DNA of 64,000 bases from Chryseobacterium mulctrae. Its GTDB lineage: Bacteria > Bacteroidota > Bacteroidia > Flavobacteriales > Weeksellaceae. The notes under the pieces are model-generated. The model was given only the letters and a program-made list of their open reading frames with translations, was not told the DNA's origin and searched no databases. Location of the stretch: positions 2,170,001 through 2,234,000 of the forward strand of contig NZ_VAJL01000001.1 in NCBI RefSeq assembly GCF_006175945.1, in the 5' to 3' direction. Shown one piece after another: positions 9,111-17,677 of the stretch. Every line of letters starts with the position of its first letter. The first letter of the stretch is position 1. A program made the position numbers and the translations under genes.

Positions 9111-10328
9111 ATGAAAAAAAACATTTTAAAACTAGCAACACTTAGCCTTGGGTTTATGACAATTTTCGGACTTTCATCTTGTGATGATGACGATATGATG
9201 ATGGAAAGCTCTATGGAAAAAACAATTACGTTTGAAAATATTGTCGCTCCAAAAGATTTTGTAGAGAGTGGCAGCTTTCAGGGAACCAATACTCCTGTTA
9301 TTATGCCCGGAGAATCTGTATCTGTTAAATTCAGCGCAGGAAAAGCACAGTCTTTAATGTTTGCAACCATGTATGGAGCTTCAAAAGATTGGTTCTTTGC
9401 TTCGAAGCAACCGGGAATAAAATTATTTGATGCTAACGGAAATGCCATTACAGGTGATGTTTCTTCAGAAGTTTTATTGTGGGACAACGGAACAAAAGAC
9501 AACACAACAGGAACAGCTCAGAGCAATCCTATCGCTCAGGTTCCAGGTGTGACTGCCTCTCAATTGGTCAAGCTAAATCTTAGTTATGACATTATGAAAT
9601 CTGAATTTACTTTAATGATAACAAATACTTCTGGAGGAACAGCTAATGCGACACCTTTATCTCCAGGAGTTTGGGCGGTTTCAAACTACAATGGTTCGCA
9701 ATTGCTTAATTCGGCACCGTTTTTCACACCCAATGCATTATCAAATCCTGAAATTACAGATATAGCGCAAATGGGAGATATCACTAAAATGGTGATGAAA
9801 CTTAATGCAAATACAGAAATAATGACTGGTCTTTCTCCAGCCTTGGTTGTAGTTTACAGCGGCAACCAAAATCCCATTTATCAATTAGGACAGTTGGATT
9901 CTGGTAATGGTTTAAAAGAAGTTTCTCAGACTGGAAATGTCATGAAACTTCAAAACAGCTTAAAATCTATGTCTAATGTAAAAGGAGTTTATATCGCAGG
10001 AAGTGCTCCTGTAGCGCCGGGAAGCAAAATGATGACCAATTTTTCTTATACAACAGGAGATAAAATAGCCTATGTAACGATGTTTGGTTTTTCTAATGAC
10101 TGGTTTTATGCCAATGAACAAAGTATTGATGCAAATACCAAGGGAGATTTAACTTCAAAAACAGCTTTGTTTGATTCGGGAACGGGTGTTAATCAATATC
10201 CAGGGGCAGGAAATCGCCAGGCTTTATTTGGAGGAACTCCTCAAGCGGAAAGCATTGTTATTTCAAAAGTCGGAACACAATATCCTATACCTGCAGTACA
10301 AAATGTCTTAAAAGTGACCGTAAACTAA
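9111..10328 (+). CDS. Lipoprotein with two spondin-like domains
   Basis: The 405-residue product begins with a lipoprotein signal (GLSSC at about residues 20-24) followed by an acidic DDDDMMM spacer. The rest looks like two copies of a spondin_N-type domain (PF06468). Each has an amphipathic strand, a motif of the form FATMYGASKDWFFA (first copy) or VTMFGFSNDWFYA (second copy), and a LFDSG or LLWDNG segment. The function of bacterial spondin-domain proteins is unclear, although surface adhesion is often suggested. The gene stands alone and converges on the ComM-like gene; a terminator lies between them. Confidence 0.8.
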   Translation: MKKNILKLATLSLGFMTIFGLSSCDDDDMMMESSMEKTITFENIVAPKDFVESGSFQGTNTPVIMPGESVSVKFSAGKAQSLMFATMYGASKDWFFASKQPGIKLFDANGNAITGDVSSEVLLWDNGTKDNTTGTAQSNPIAQVPGVTASQLVKLNLSYDIMKSEFTLMITNTSGGTANATPLSPGVWAVSNYNGSQLLNSAPFFTPNALSNPEITDIAQMGDITKMVMKLNANTEIMTGLSPALVVVYSGNQNPIYQLGQLDSGNGLKEVSQTGNVMKLQNSLKSMSNVKGVYIAGSAPVAPGSKMMTNFSYTTGDKIAYVTMFGFSNDWFYANEQSIDANTKGDLTSKTALFDSGTGVNQYPGAGNRQALFGGTPQAESIVISKVGTQYPIPAVQNVLKVTVN

Positions 10329-10373
10329 TTAATCTCGATCTGGGTTTAATAAAAACAACAAATGATTTCAATG

Positions 10374-10408
10374 AGCATCTCTGAGTAATAATTCAGGGGT
10401 GCTTTTTA
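10374..10408 (+). terminator. Terminator after the spondin-domain gene
   Basis: AGCATCTCTGA (10374-10384) pairs with TCAGGGGTGCT (10393-10403), with two G-U pairs, followed by TTTTATTTTA. It lies in the convergent gap between the spondin-domain gene and yifB. Confidence 0.75.
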
Positions 10409-10426
10409 TTTTATTAAAACTTTATT

Positions 10427-11962
10427 TTACACATTCCAAAACTCCCGATCGAGACTTCTGTATTGTATTGCTTCAGAAACATGATGAGACAAAATATTTT
10501 CAGACTCTTCGAGATCAGCAATCGTTCTGGCCACTTTAAGAATCCTATCGTAGGCTCTTGCTGAAAGATTCAGTTTTTCCATTGCCATTTTAATAAGGTT
10601 AAAAGATGCGTCATCTAACCCACAAAACTGTTCTAATTCTTTTGAACCAATTTGAGCGTTATAGCTGATTGGCAAATCTTTGTATCTCTCATTTTGTATT
10701 TCGCGAGCAACTAAAACCCGCTTTCTGATGTCTTCACTTTTTTCGCCTTTTCTTTTTTCTGCCAACTGTTCAAATTCAACCTTCTGCACCTCAACATGAA
10801 TATCAATTCTATCTAAAAGTGGTCCCGAAAGTTTATTCATATACCGCTGCATTTCTAAAACAGAAGAAGTATTTTGAGGATCATCAGGGAAATATCCACT
10901 GGGACTAGGATTCATCGAAGCCACCAACATAAAACTTGAAGGGTAATTTACTGTAAATCTTGCTCTGGAAATTGTGACCTCCCGATCTTCTAATGGTTGT
11001 CGCATTACTTCTAAAACCGTTCTTTTAAACTCCGGCATTTCGTCTAAAAATAAAACGCCATTATGAGCCAAAGAAATTTCTCCGGGTTGCGGATAACTTC
11101 CGCCACCAACGAGTGCAACATCTGAAATCGTGTGATGAGGTGATCGAAATGGACGAACGGTCATTAAAGAGGTTTCCGTTCCCATTTTTCCGGCCACAGA
11201 ATGTATTTTGGTTGTTTCTAAAGCCTCCTTTAAAGTAAGTGGTGGCAAAATACTAGGAACTCTTTTTGCCAACATTGTTTTTCCGCTTCCGGGTGGACCA
11301 ATAAGAATAATATTATGACCTCCTGCTGCGGCAACTTCCATAGCTCTTTTAGCAGTTTCCTGACCTTTCACTTCAGAAAAATCAAAAGGAAAATTATTGA
11401 TCTTCTCCTGAAATTCTTTTCTTGTATCTAAAACCACTTTCTCAAGAGGCTTTCCTTCATTAAAAAAATCGATGACTTCTTTGATATTTTCTACACCATA
11501 TACATCAAGATTATTGACAATGGCTGCTTCTCTGGTATTTTGTTTCGGTAAAATAATTCCTTTAAATCCTTCTTCACGAGCCTGAATGGCAATTGGAAGC
11601 ACTCCTTTTATCGGTTGCAAACCTCCGTCAAGTGAAAGCTCGCCCATAATGATATAATCTTGTACATTTTCACCAAGAATCTGGTCTGATGCAATCAGAA
11701 TTCCGATTGCGATACTCAAATCGTACGCAGCACCTTCTTTTCGCAAATCTGCGGGCGCCATATTAATCGTAACTTTTTTACCGGGAATTTTATAACCACA
11801 ATTTTTGAGTGCAGCAGAAATTCTGTAACTGCTTTCTTTGATAGCATTATCGGGAAGGCCTACCAAATGATAACCGACTCCACCTGTATCAATATTGACT
11901 TCAATAGTTATAGTTTGTGCGGAAACGCCGAAAATGGAACTTCCATATATTTTAATCAGCAT
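10427..11962 (-). CDS. comM: YifB/ComM family Mg-chelatase-like AAA+ ATPase
   Basis: The 511-residue protein has an N-terminal ChlI/Lon-protease-like domain, a central Mg-chelatase AAA+ domain and a C-terminal Mg_chelatase_C domain. Walker A is GPPGSGKT near residue 218 of the chosen frame, and Walker B is VLFLDEMPEF. ComM of Vibrio is a hexameric helicase that extends branch migration during natural transformation; YifB proteins are widespread. I chose the ATG at 11960-11962 (MLIKIYGSSIFGV) because family members start at this point; the upstream ATG at 11996-11998 would add 12 residues of low-complexity sequence. Confidence 0.92.
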   Translation of the reverse strand: MLIKIYGSSIFGVSAQTITIEVNIDTGGVGYHLVGLPDNAIKESSYRISAALKNCGYKIPGKKVTINMAPADLRKEGAAYDLSIAIGILIASDQILGENVQDYIIMGELSLDGGLQPIKGVLPIAIQAREEGFKGIILPKQNTREAAIVNNLDVYGVENIKEVIDFFNEGKPLEKVVLDTRKEFQEKINNFPFDFSEVKGQETAKRAMEVAAAGGHNIILIGPPGSGKTMLAKRVPSILPPLTLKEALETTKIHSVAGKMGTETSLMTVRPFRSPHHTISDVALVGGGSYPQPGEISLAHNGVLFLDEMPEFKRTVLEVMRQPLEDREVTISRARFTVNYPSSFMLVASMNPSPSGYFPDDPQNTSSVLEMQRYMNKLSGPLLDRIDIHVEVQKVEFEQLAEKRKGEKSEDIRKRVLVAREIQNERYKDLPISYNAQIGSKELEQFCGLDDASFNLIKMAMEKLNLSARAYDRILKVARTIADLEESENILSHHVSEAIQYRSLDREFWNV

Positions 11963-12033
11963 TGTGTGTTTTTTGTAAAAATAATTATTTTTTCTCATAA
12001 GTGTGTGATTAACAGCATTTATTTTTTCATTTT

Positions 12034-12076
12034 TTATAAAAAATAATTCGAGACAAGAAAATTGCCCCGAATTATT
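12034..12076 (-). terminator. Terminator after the multicopper oxidase gene
   Basis: Read on the minus strand, a stem of about 13 pairs (plus-strand arms 12042-12054 and 12064-12076, with two G-U pairs) is followed by a T-rich run. It lies 37 bases past the stop of the multicopper oxidase gene at 12113. Confidence 0.8.
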
Positions 12077-12112
12077 ATCTTAAAAATTGTTTTAGAATTT
12101 GATGAAAAATAT

Positions 12113-14428
12113 TTAATATACCAGTGTTATTCCGGCTCCAAACCCCATATCGCTGTCGTAGTGGGTTGATAAGGATGCATTTCGGGTAACGATATATTTT
12201 AGACCCAACATATATTCTTTATCCGTATTTACATAAAAAGCGCCCCGAAATCTTCGAGTAAGAGGAATATCTTCTCTTCTTAATTGCAACCTTACAATTC
12301 CGTCTGTGAAAACCTCTGCCTGAAAATCGATCAGCATTGGCAAAGTATACAATACACCCACACTAAGTGTTGCTCTTTGGTCTTTTTTATTTTTCTGTCC
12401 AAAAAGATTTTTTTCTAATTCACCAGAACCATGTGAATCTCTATACCTCCAGTCAAAACCAATAAAAGGCATTAACCACTGCATTTTACCTATATATCTA
12501 CCAATGTGTGTTTCTGTTTCATAACCGTGCATGTTGTTGTATCCTAATCTCCATTCTGTACCAATGCTCCATCTTGCATTTTGCAACATTGACTGTCCGT
12601 CGTTACCGTTGGTCGCAAAGTCGTTTTCTGCCATAAGATGCCACTCGTTACTTTCGTTCTGCAGCATTTTATAAGCTTTTTCTTTATCCGAAAGTTCAGG
12701 ATTTTTATAATCTCCTACCGCAAAAACTCTGTTCATTCCTGCCATCATATGATATAAGATATGACAATGGAAAAACCAGTCTCCTTCGGTATTGGCTGCA
12801 AATTCTATAATATCTGTTTCCATTGGCATGATATCCAATACATTTTTCAATGGAGCTTGAGCCCCGTTTTCGTTAAGAACACGGAAATCAAAACCATGTA
12901 AGTGCATCGGGTGCCTCATCATAGAGTTATTGATCAATTTTATTCTTAATATTTCCCCTTTTTTAATCTGTATTTTATCAACTTCGGAAAGCACCTTATT
13001 ATCCAGACTCCATACATAACGGTTCATATTCCCTGTAAGAGTAAGCGTGATATTTTTTATAGAATCTTTTTTCGGCAAAGAAGTATCATAAGGAGACTTT
13101 AGCATATTATAATTTAAGGTTACAATATCAGTATTTCCTGCACCGTGTGAAGAATGGTTCATTTTTGCGTATTTATTCATTTCCATTTTTTGAGGATCTT
13201 TTCCTTTCTCACCAGTAATTTCAGGATACATCACCGCATTCATATCCATTTTTTGAAGACTCATTGCCATTCCCATATCTTTCATATCGCCATTCATCTT
13301 CATCATATCGTTCATCATTTTCATTCCTTCAAAATATTTAAGCTTAGGGAGCGGAGCATGAAGTTGCTTGATGCCTTCTCCAACATAAATTGAAACCGAT
13401 TTTGTTCTGTCTTCCGGAGTTACCAAAAGCTCGTAAGAAGTATTTTTCTCAGGAATTGTCACCACAATATCATACGTTTCCGAAACACCTATAATGAGTC
13501 GGTCGACCATTACCGGTTCTACATCATTACCATCGTTTGCCACAACCTCTATCTTTCCGCCTGCATAATTGATCCAGAAATAGGACGAAGCACCTCCATT
13601 GGAAATACGAAACCTCACCCTATCTCCTGATTTAAACTGAGATAACTGCTGTTCAAAGCTTCCATTAATTAAAAATTTATCGTAATAAATATCACTTACA
13701 TCCATTGCAAGCATGCGTTTCCATTCGTTGGTTACTTTAGTTCCGAAATGCCCTTCTTTTATAGCTTCCCAATAACTTTGCGTGCTGTTTTTCTTTATTG
13801 CAAACCAATCATTGGCGTTGTGAAGCATTCTGTGAATGTTATTAGGATTCAAATCTGTCCATTCACTTAAAATCAACGGAATTGCAGGAATATCATCAAT
13901 TCCATTTCTGAAAGTAGGATCATCATCTCTTTTTTTCAAAATCATCGATCCGTACATTCCTATCTGCTCCTGTAATCCTGAATGAGAATGATACCAATGT
14001 GTTCCGTGCTGAATGATGGGAAATTTATAAGTATACGTCGAATGTGGCTTAATTCCCATTTGAGTAAGCATAGGAACGCCGTCTTCTTTATTGGGCAACA
14101 TTAATCCATGCCAATGCAAAGAAGTTTCTTCGTCCACAAGGTTATGCACGATAATCTCCGCAGTATCGCCTTCTGTAAATGTAAGCGTAGGCATCGGAAT
14201 TTGCCCATTAACAGCAATCACCCTTTTCACTTTTCCTGTAAAATTCACCAATGTATCTTTTACATACAGATGATATGTTACTGTTTTACCATCGGTTAAC
14301 TTTTTTTCAGGAAAAGGAAGTACTTTTTTGTTCTGAGCATTCTGAATATTATGCGCAGAATACTTCTGTGCTTTTACAAAGAAAAAAGAAAATAAAATCC
14401 CGATAACTATATATTTAGTTTTTAGCAT
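12113..14428 (-). CDS. Multicopper oxidase (CopA-like) with a C-terminal CopB-like barrel region
   Basis: The 771-residue exported protein has a signal peptide (cleavage after VKA near residue 20) and three cupredoxin domains. Copper-site motifs are visible: HWHG (105-108), HWYHSH (144-149), HPMHLHG near residue 510 and the type 1/trinuclear HCHILYHMM near residue 560. Between domains 2 and 3 lies a Met/His-rich stretch (MMNDMMKMNGDMKDM), typical of periplasmic Cu(I) oxidases. The last 150 residues (from ARWSIGTEWRLGYNN) look like outer-membrane barrel strands, resembling CopB, so this may be a CopA-CopB type fusion. It follows the HMA/DUF3347 gene by 8 bases and is probably co-transcribed with it. 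Confidence 0.9.
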   Translation of the reverse strand: MLKTKYIVIGILFSFFFVKAQKYSAHNIQNAQNKKVLPFPEKKLTDGKTVTYHLYVKDTLVNFTGKVKRVIAVNGQIPMPTLTFTEGDTAEIIVHNLVDEETSLHWHGLMLPNKEDGVPMLTQMGIKPHSTYTYKFPIIQHGTHWYHSHSGLQEQIGMYGSMILKKRDDDPTFRNGIDDIPAIPLILSEWTDLNPNNIHRMLHNANDWFAIKKNSTQSYWEAIKEGHFGTKVTNEWKRMLAMDVSDIYYDKFLINGSFEQQLSQFKSGDRVRFRISNGGASSYFWINYAGGKIEVVANDGNDVEPVMVDRLIIGVSETYDIVVTIPEKNTSYELLVTPEDRTKSVSIYVGEGIKQLHAPLPKLKYFEGMKMMNDMMKMNGDMKDMGMAMSLQKMDMNAVMYPEITGEKGKDPQKMEMNKYAKMNHSSHGAGNTDIVTLNYNMLKSPYDTSLPKKDSIKNITLTLTGNMNRYVWSLDNKVLSEVDKIQIKKGEILRIKLINNSMMRHPMHLHGFDFRVLNENGAQAPLKNVLDIMPMETDIIEFAANTEGDWFFHCHILYHMMAGMNRVFAVGDYKNPELSDKEKAYKMLQNESNEWHLMAENDFATNGNDGQSMLQNARWSIGTEWRLGYNNMHGYETETHIGRYIGKMQWLMPFIGFDWRYRDSHGSGELEKNLFGQKNKKDQRATLSVGVLYTLPMLIDFQAEVFTDGIVRLQLRREDIPLTRRFRGAFYVNTDKEYMLGLKYIVTRNASLSTHYDSDMGFGAGITLVY

Positions 14429-14436
14429 ATTACTCT

Positions 14437-15258
14437 TTATTTTAAAGTTTCAACAATACTTCCGCAGGTAAGCATTTGAGATCCGTAATATGGGTTTTTG
14501 ATTGTGCTTTCCGTACTCAACCAATTGGCATCCTGCATCGGGCAATATTGGTAATAAACAGGTGTGGAAAGCTTTGAAGTTTTTAGCAAATCATACATGT
14601 TTTTAGATAGCGCTTTGAAGGCTTCCCTTTGTTTCTTTATGTCTTGCGTTTTAGCAATTGCTGAAGCGTCATTATTTAAGCTTTTAATTACTTTCATCCA
14701 CACATTATGCTCTTCTGTTGACAGTTCATTCATTTTTACAGCAGTGATTGCATCTGTTAATTCTTTTGCATTTGCAGAAGCAGTTTTAGCATCTGATTGT
14801 ACAAGAGCATTTTTTAATGAAAAATAAGAATTCTGAAAACTTTGCAAAAGCGAACCAACCGGTTTACTTTCCTGAGTCATTGAAGAATGATCATGTCCGT
14901 GTCCGTCCATTGTTGTTGTCTTATTTCTTTTATATTGACAACAAGACGGAAGTTTAGCATACACATCATCCGGAGCATAAAAAGATTCGCTGTCGTATCC
15001 AGCATTGGCAATTCTTTTTAAAATTTCCTGTTGGTTTGTTTTTGATGCATCATAAGTAAGAGTTGCCATGTTAGAAGCTTCATCCCAATTTACCCTGGCT
15101 ACATTTTTCACATTTCCAGATTTCTCAATCTTTGATTTGCACATATCGCAATTTCCTGAGATTTTTACTGTTTCGGTTTTTGCGTTTTTAATCTGGGCAG
15201 TATATAATAGTGATACTAAAAGCATCATAACTGCCATTATTTTTGATATTGATTTCAT
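14437..15258 (-). CDS. Exported copper-binding protein with an HMA domain and a DUF3347 domain
   Basis: I start this protein at the ATG at 15256-15258 (MKSISKIMAVMM), where a good signal peptide begins; a longer frame from 15318 adds 20 residues without signal features. The N-terminal domain has the heavy-metal-associated motif GNCDMCKSKIE (CxxC), then a PSCCQY segment and a His-rich linker (DGHGHDHSS). The C-terminal half matches DUF3347, a helical bundle ending with YYQYCPM and LTCGSIVETLK, usual for CusB-like or copper-chelating proteins. With the oxidase at 12113-14428 it forms a copper detoxification pair. Confidence 0.85.
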   Translation of the reverse strand: MKSISKIMAVMMLLVSLLYTAQIKNAKTETVKISGNCDMCKSKIEKSGNVKNVARVNWDEASNMATLTYDASKTNQQEILKRIANAGYDSESFYAPDDVYAKLPSCCQYKRNKTTTMDGHGHDHSSMTQESKPVGSLLQSFQNSYFSLKNALVQSDAKTASANAKELTDAITAVKMNELSTEEHNVWMKVIKSLNNDASAIAKTQDIKKQREAFKALSKNMYDLLKTSKLSTPVYYQYCPMQDANWLSTESTIKNPYYGSQMLTCGSIVETLK

Positions 15259-15489
15259 AATATTTTTTTTATTAAAACAATGAGAAGTAATGTTGATTAA
15301 ATAATGTAGCGTCGCCAAAGTGACCCAATATTTCGTTTTTGAAACAACTAAGTTTGGTTAAAAACAAAACACCACATTACAATACGTATTACTAATCTAT
15401 TGCGTAGAAGAATTAAATTTAAATAATTGATAAAGTTGAAAACAGAGACGTTTTCAAAAGCGCATAGTTATGGCTATACAATAAAGGGA

Positions 15490-15852
15490 TTATCCTATTT
15501 TAGGGATCAACCAAATGGAATAGAATCCTTTGGAAATATTAGTTTCGTAATTTAAGAAAGAGGGAGCTACATCAACTTTTGCTTTACCAAAAGAGAAATT
15601 ATTAGAATAAAAAAAAGATGTGTTGCTATTCGTGGGGCATTTACACAAAGCATTATTGCAATCATTTCCGCAATAATCTTTTTTGCTTTGCTCATGCGAA
15701 CATGCATCTTTGCAATCCTCTTTTTTTGATGCAGAAACGTGTGTTTTTGCTTTCTGCGTTGAAGCATTAGTCATATTACATGCATAAGTTTGAGTGGGCA
15801 TTAATAAAAATCCCAAACAAACGAAAAACAATATGTAAACACTTCGATGCAT
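15490..15852 (-). CDS. Small Cys-rich exported protein near copper genes
   Basis: The 120-residue product has a signal peptide (cleavage after QTYA near residue 23). Its mature N-terminal half is rich in Cys, Lys and His-free acidic residues (CNMTN, EDCKDACSHEQ, YCGNDCNNALCKCP), a pattern suited to metal binding. The C-terminal part is uncharged and ends SIWLIPKIG. No named family is recognised. Its location 230 bases upstream of the HMA/DUF3347 gene on the same strand suggests a role in copper sensing or binding, but this is inference. The gap between the two holds no gene. Confidence 0.6.
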   Translation of the reverse strand: MHRSVYILFFVCLGFLLMPTQTYACNMTNASTQKAKTHVSASKKEDCKDACSHEQSKKDYCGNDCNNALCKCPTNSNTSFFYSNNFSFGKAKVDVAPSFLNYETNISKGFYSIWLIPKIG

Positions 15853-15947
15853 CTTCTTGCTAAATTAATATTTTTTTATTTTAAAATAAAATTTTTAACA
15901 TTTTTTTAATCACTCTGATCACCCTATTTCTTCAAGCAAAATTTATT

Positions 15948-15955
15948 TATATTTG
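15948..15955 (+). promoter_or_regulatory. Possible -7 box upstream of csaA
   Basis: TATATTTG fits the Bacteroidota TAnnTTTG -7 element and lies 49 bases before the csaA start. I see no clear TTG at the -33 position, so support is weak. Confidence 0.35.
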
Positions 15956-16004
15956 TGAATGACCTTCTTTTAAGGATTTAAGAAAAAGAAAAAAGTACTC
16001 TATT

Positions 16005-16352
16005 ATGGTAATAAAACCTGAAATATCCTGGGCAGATTTTGAGAAATTAGACATTCGATGCGGTACCATTATTTCCGTGAATGATTTTGAAAAAGCAAGA
16101 AACCCTTCTTATCAACTCGAGATCGATTTTGGAGATTTAGGTACCAGAAAATCTGCGGCACAAATCACCACGCTTTACAACAAAGAAGATTTGGTTGGAA
16201 AACAAATTTTAGCCGTCGTTAATTTTCCCAAAAAGCAGATTGCCAATTTTTTCAGCGAATGTCTTGTTTTAGGAGTTTATGGTGAAGATGCAAAAGATGT
16301 AACCCTTCTTTCACCGTCTCTTCCAGCAAAAAACGGATTGCAGGTCGGATAA
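16005..16352 (+). CDS. csaA: CsaA-like tRNA-binding protein
   Basis: The 115-residue protein is a single tRNA-binding OB-fold domain. The FEKLDIRCGTIISV start, the SAAQIT strand near residue 49 and the AVVNFPKKQIANFFSECLVLG stretch match CsaA of Bacillus closely, over its full length. Related domains occur in MetRS and PheRS beta; CsaA binds tRNA and has been described with chaperone activity. The gene stands alone in the plus direction, followed 99 bases later by the exonuclease gene. Confidence 0.9.
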   Translation: MVIKPEISWADFEKLDIRCGTIISVNDFEKARNPSYQLEIDFGDLGTRKSAAQITTLYNKEDLVGKQILAVVNFPKKQIANFFSECLVLGVYGEDAKDVTLLSPSLPAKNGLQVG

Positions 16353-16451
16353 ATTTCTTAAAAAATGTAAAACTAAAGGTTTTTTGAGACCCATTAGGTT
16401 TGAATATGATAATAAAATTTAGTTTTTAAAAATAATTAATCAAACACATAT

Positions 16452-17153
16452 ATGATACAAAACATTCCATTAGAAAAAGTCTTATTCCTTGATATTGAAA
16501 CCGTTCCAAACTCAGGCTCTTGGAATGATCTTTCTGAAAGCGAACAAAAACTTTGGGATAAAAAAACAAGGTATCAAAGAAAAGATGAGATTTCTGCAGA
16601 AGATTTTTACGACAGAGCCGGAATTATGGCAGAGTTTGGAAAAATTATCTGCATTACAATTGGAATGCTTGAGAAAAATGACACCTTAAGAATCAAAAGC
16701 TTTGCAGATGATGATGAAAAAAAAATGTTGACTGAATTTGGTGAACTTTTTAACAGCCCAAGACTGCGTGATGTGATTCTCTGCGCTCACAACGGAAAAG
16801 AATTTGATTTCCCGTGGATTGCAAGACGATTTCTCATCAATGGAATGATGCCTCCTACTCCATTCCAAATGTTTGGAAAGAAACCTTGGGAAATTCCGCA
16901 TATCGACACCATGGAACTGTGGAAATTCGGAGATTATAAAAGCTATGTTTCATTAGAATTATTAGCTCATGTTTTCGGAATTCCTACGCCGAAAGACGAC
17001 ATCGACGGATCAATGGTTTCATCAATCTACTACATAGAAAAAGACTTGCAACGAATAGTTGACTATTGTGAAAAAGATGTCTTAACTTTGGCCAATATTT
17101 TCAGACGGATGCGTCAGGAAGATTTATTAAAAAGAAATATCAATTTAGATTAA
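16452..17153 (+). CDS. Predicted 3'-5' exonuclease related to the PolB proofreading domain
   Basis: The 233-residue DEDD-type nuclease belongs to the predicted PolB-like 3'-5' exonuclease family (PF10108). The acidic catalytic residues lie in FLDIETVPN near residue 15 (DxE), in AHNGKEFDFPWI near residue 113, in HIDTMELWKFG, and in YCEKDVLTL near residue 208 (YxxxD). The domain stands alone with no polymerase part. Family members are widespread in Bacteroidota with no clear cellular role. The small DUF59 gene follows after 36 bases. Confidence 0.88.
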   Translation: MIQNIPLEKVLFLDIETVPNSGSWNDLSESEQKLWDKKTRYQRKDEISAEDFYDRAGIMAEFGKIICITIGMLEKNDTLRIKSFADDDEKKMLTEFGELFNSPRLRDVILCAHNGKEFDFPWIARRFLINGMMPPTPFQMFGKKPWEIPHIDTMELWKFGDYKSYVSLELLAHVFGIPTPKDDIDGSMVSSIYYIEKDLQRIVDYCEKDVLTLANIFRRMRQEDLLKRNINLD

Positions 17154-17189
17154 ATAAAATGCCGCTTAAACGGTAGTTAAAACGATAAA

Positions 17190-17516
17190 ATGAAATTTAC
17201 AGACGATCAGATTGCCGATATAGGAGAAGAAATTATAAGAATATTAAAAACCGTTTATGACCCGGAAATTCCGGTGGATATTTATGAATTGGGGTTGATT
17301 TACGATGTACAGATTTCCGATGAAGCCGATGTAAAAATTATTATGACTTTAACGACTCCTAACTGTCCGGTTGCAGAAACTTTACCACAGGAAGTAAAAG
17401 ATAAAGTAAAAACAGTGGAAAACGTAAATGAAGTTGAACTTGAACTTACTTTTGAGCCAAGCTGGAACAAAGATATGATGAGCGAGGAAGCTAAATTTGA
17501 ACTTGGAATGCTTTAG
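17190..17516 (+). CDS. DUF59/MIP18 family Fe-S cluster assembly protein
   Basis: The 108-residue product is one DUF59 (MIP18, SufT-like) domain: YDPEIPVDIYELGLIYDV near residues 22-39 and TLTTPNCPVAETLP, whose Cys is the conserved one of the family. Such proteins take part in Fe-S cluster assembly or transfer, often near suf genes; no suf genes are visible here. The length is normal and the acidic C-terminus is typical. A terminator follows 20 bases after the stop. Confidence 0.88.
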   Translation: MKFTDDQIADIGEEIIRILKTVYDPEIPVDIYELGLIYDVQISDEADVKIIMTLTTPNCPVAETLPQEVKDKVKTVENVNEVELELTFEPSWNKDMMSEEAKFELGML

Positions 17517-17535
17517 AATTCATTTAAATAAATAG

Positions 17536-17567
17536 AAGCTGTCAATTTTTTTGCAGCTTTTTATTTT
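17536..17567 (+). terminator. Terminator after the DUF59 gene
   Basis: AAGCTG (17536-17541) pairs with CAGCTT (17554-17559), followed by TTTATTTTT. The stem is short, so termination may be moderate. Confidence 0.65.
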
Positions 17568-17592
17568 TGACAAATTTTATCTTTAATGTCTG

Positions 17593-17661
17593 TTTGTCAT
17601 TCCGTAGGAATCTCGACAAAGTTTTAATTTATAATAGTTTAGATCCCTACGGAATGACAAA
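17593..17661. repeat. Dispersed 21-bp palindromic repeat, copy 1
   Basis: The left arm TTTGTCATTCCGTAGGAATCT (17593-17613, trimmed at 20+1 bases) and the right arm at 17641-17661 are inverted copies with one mismatch, separated by an AT-rich spacer. Further copies lie at 27300-27365 and 44621-44689, also between genes. It falls between the DUF59 gene and the sulfurtransferase gene, which are convergent. Confidence 0.9.
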
Positions 17662-17677
17662 AGCACAATATAATTAT

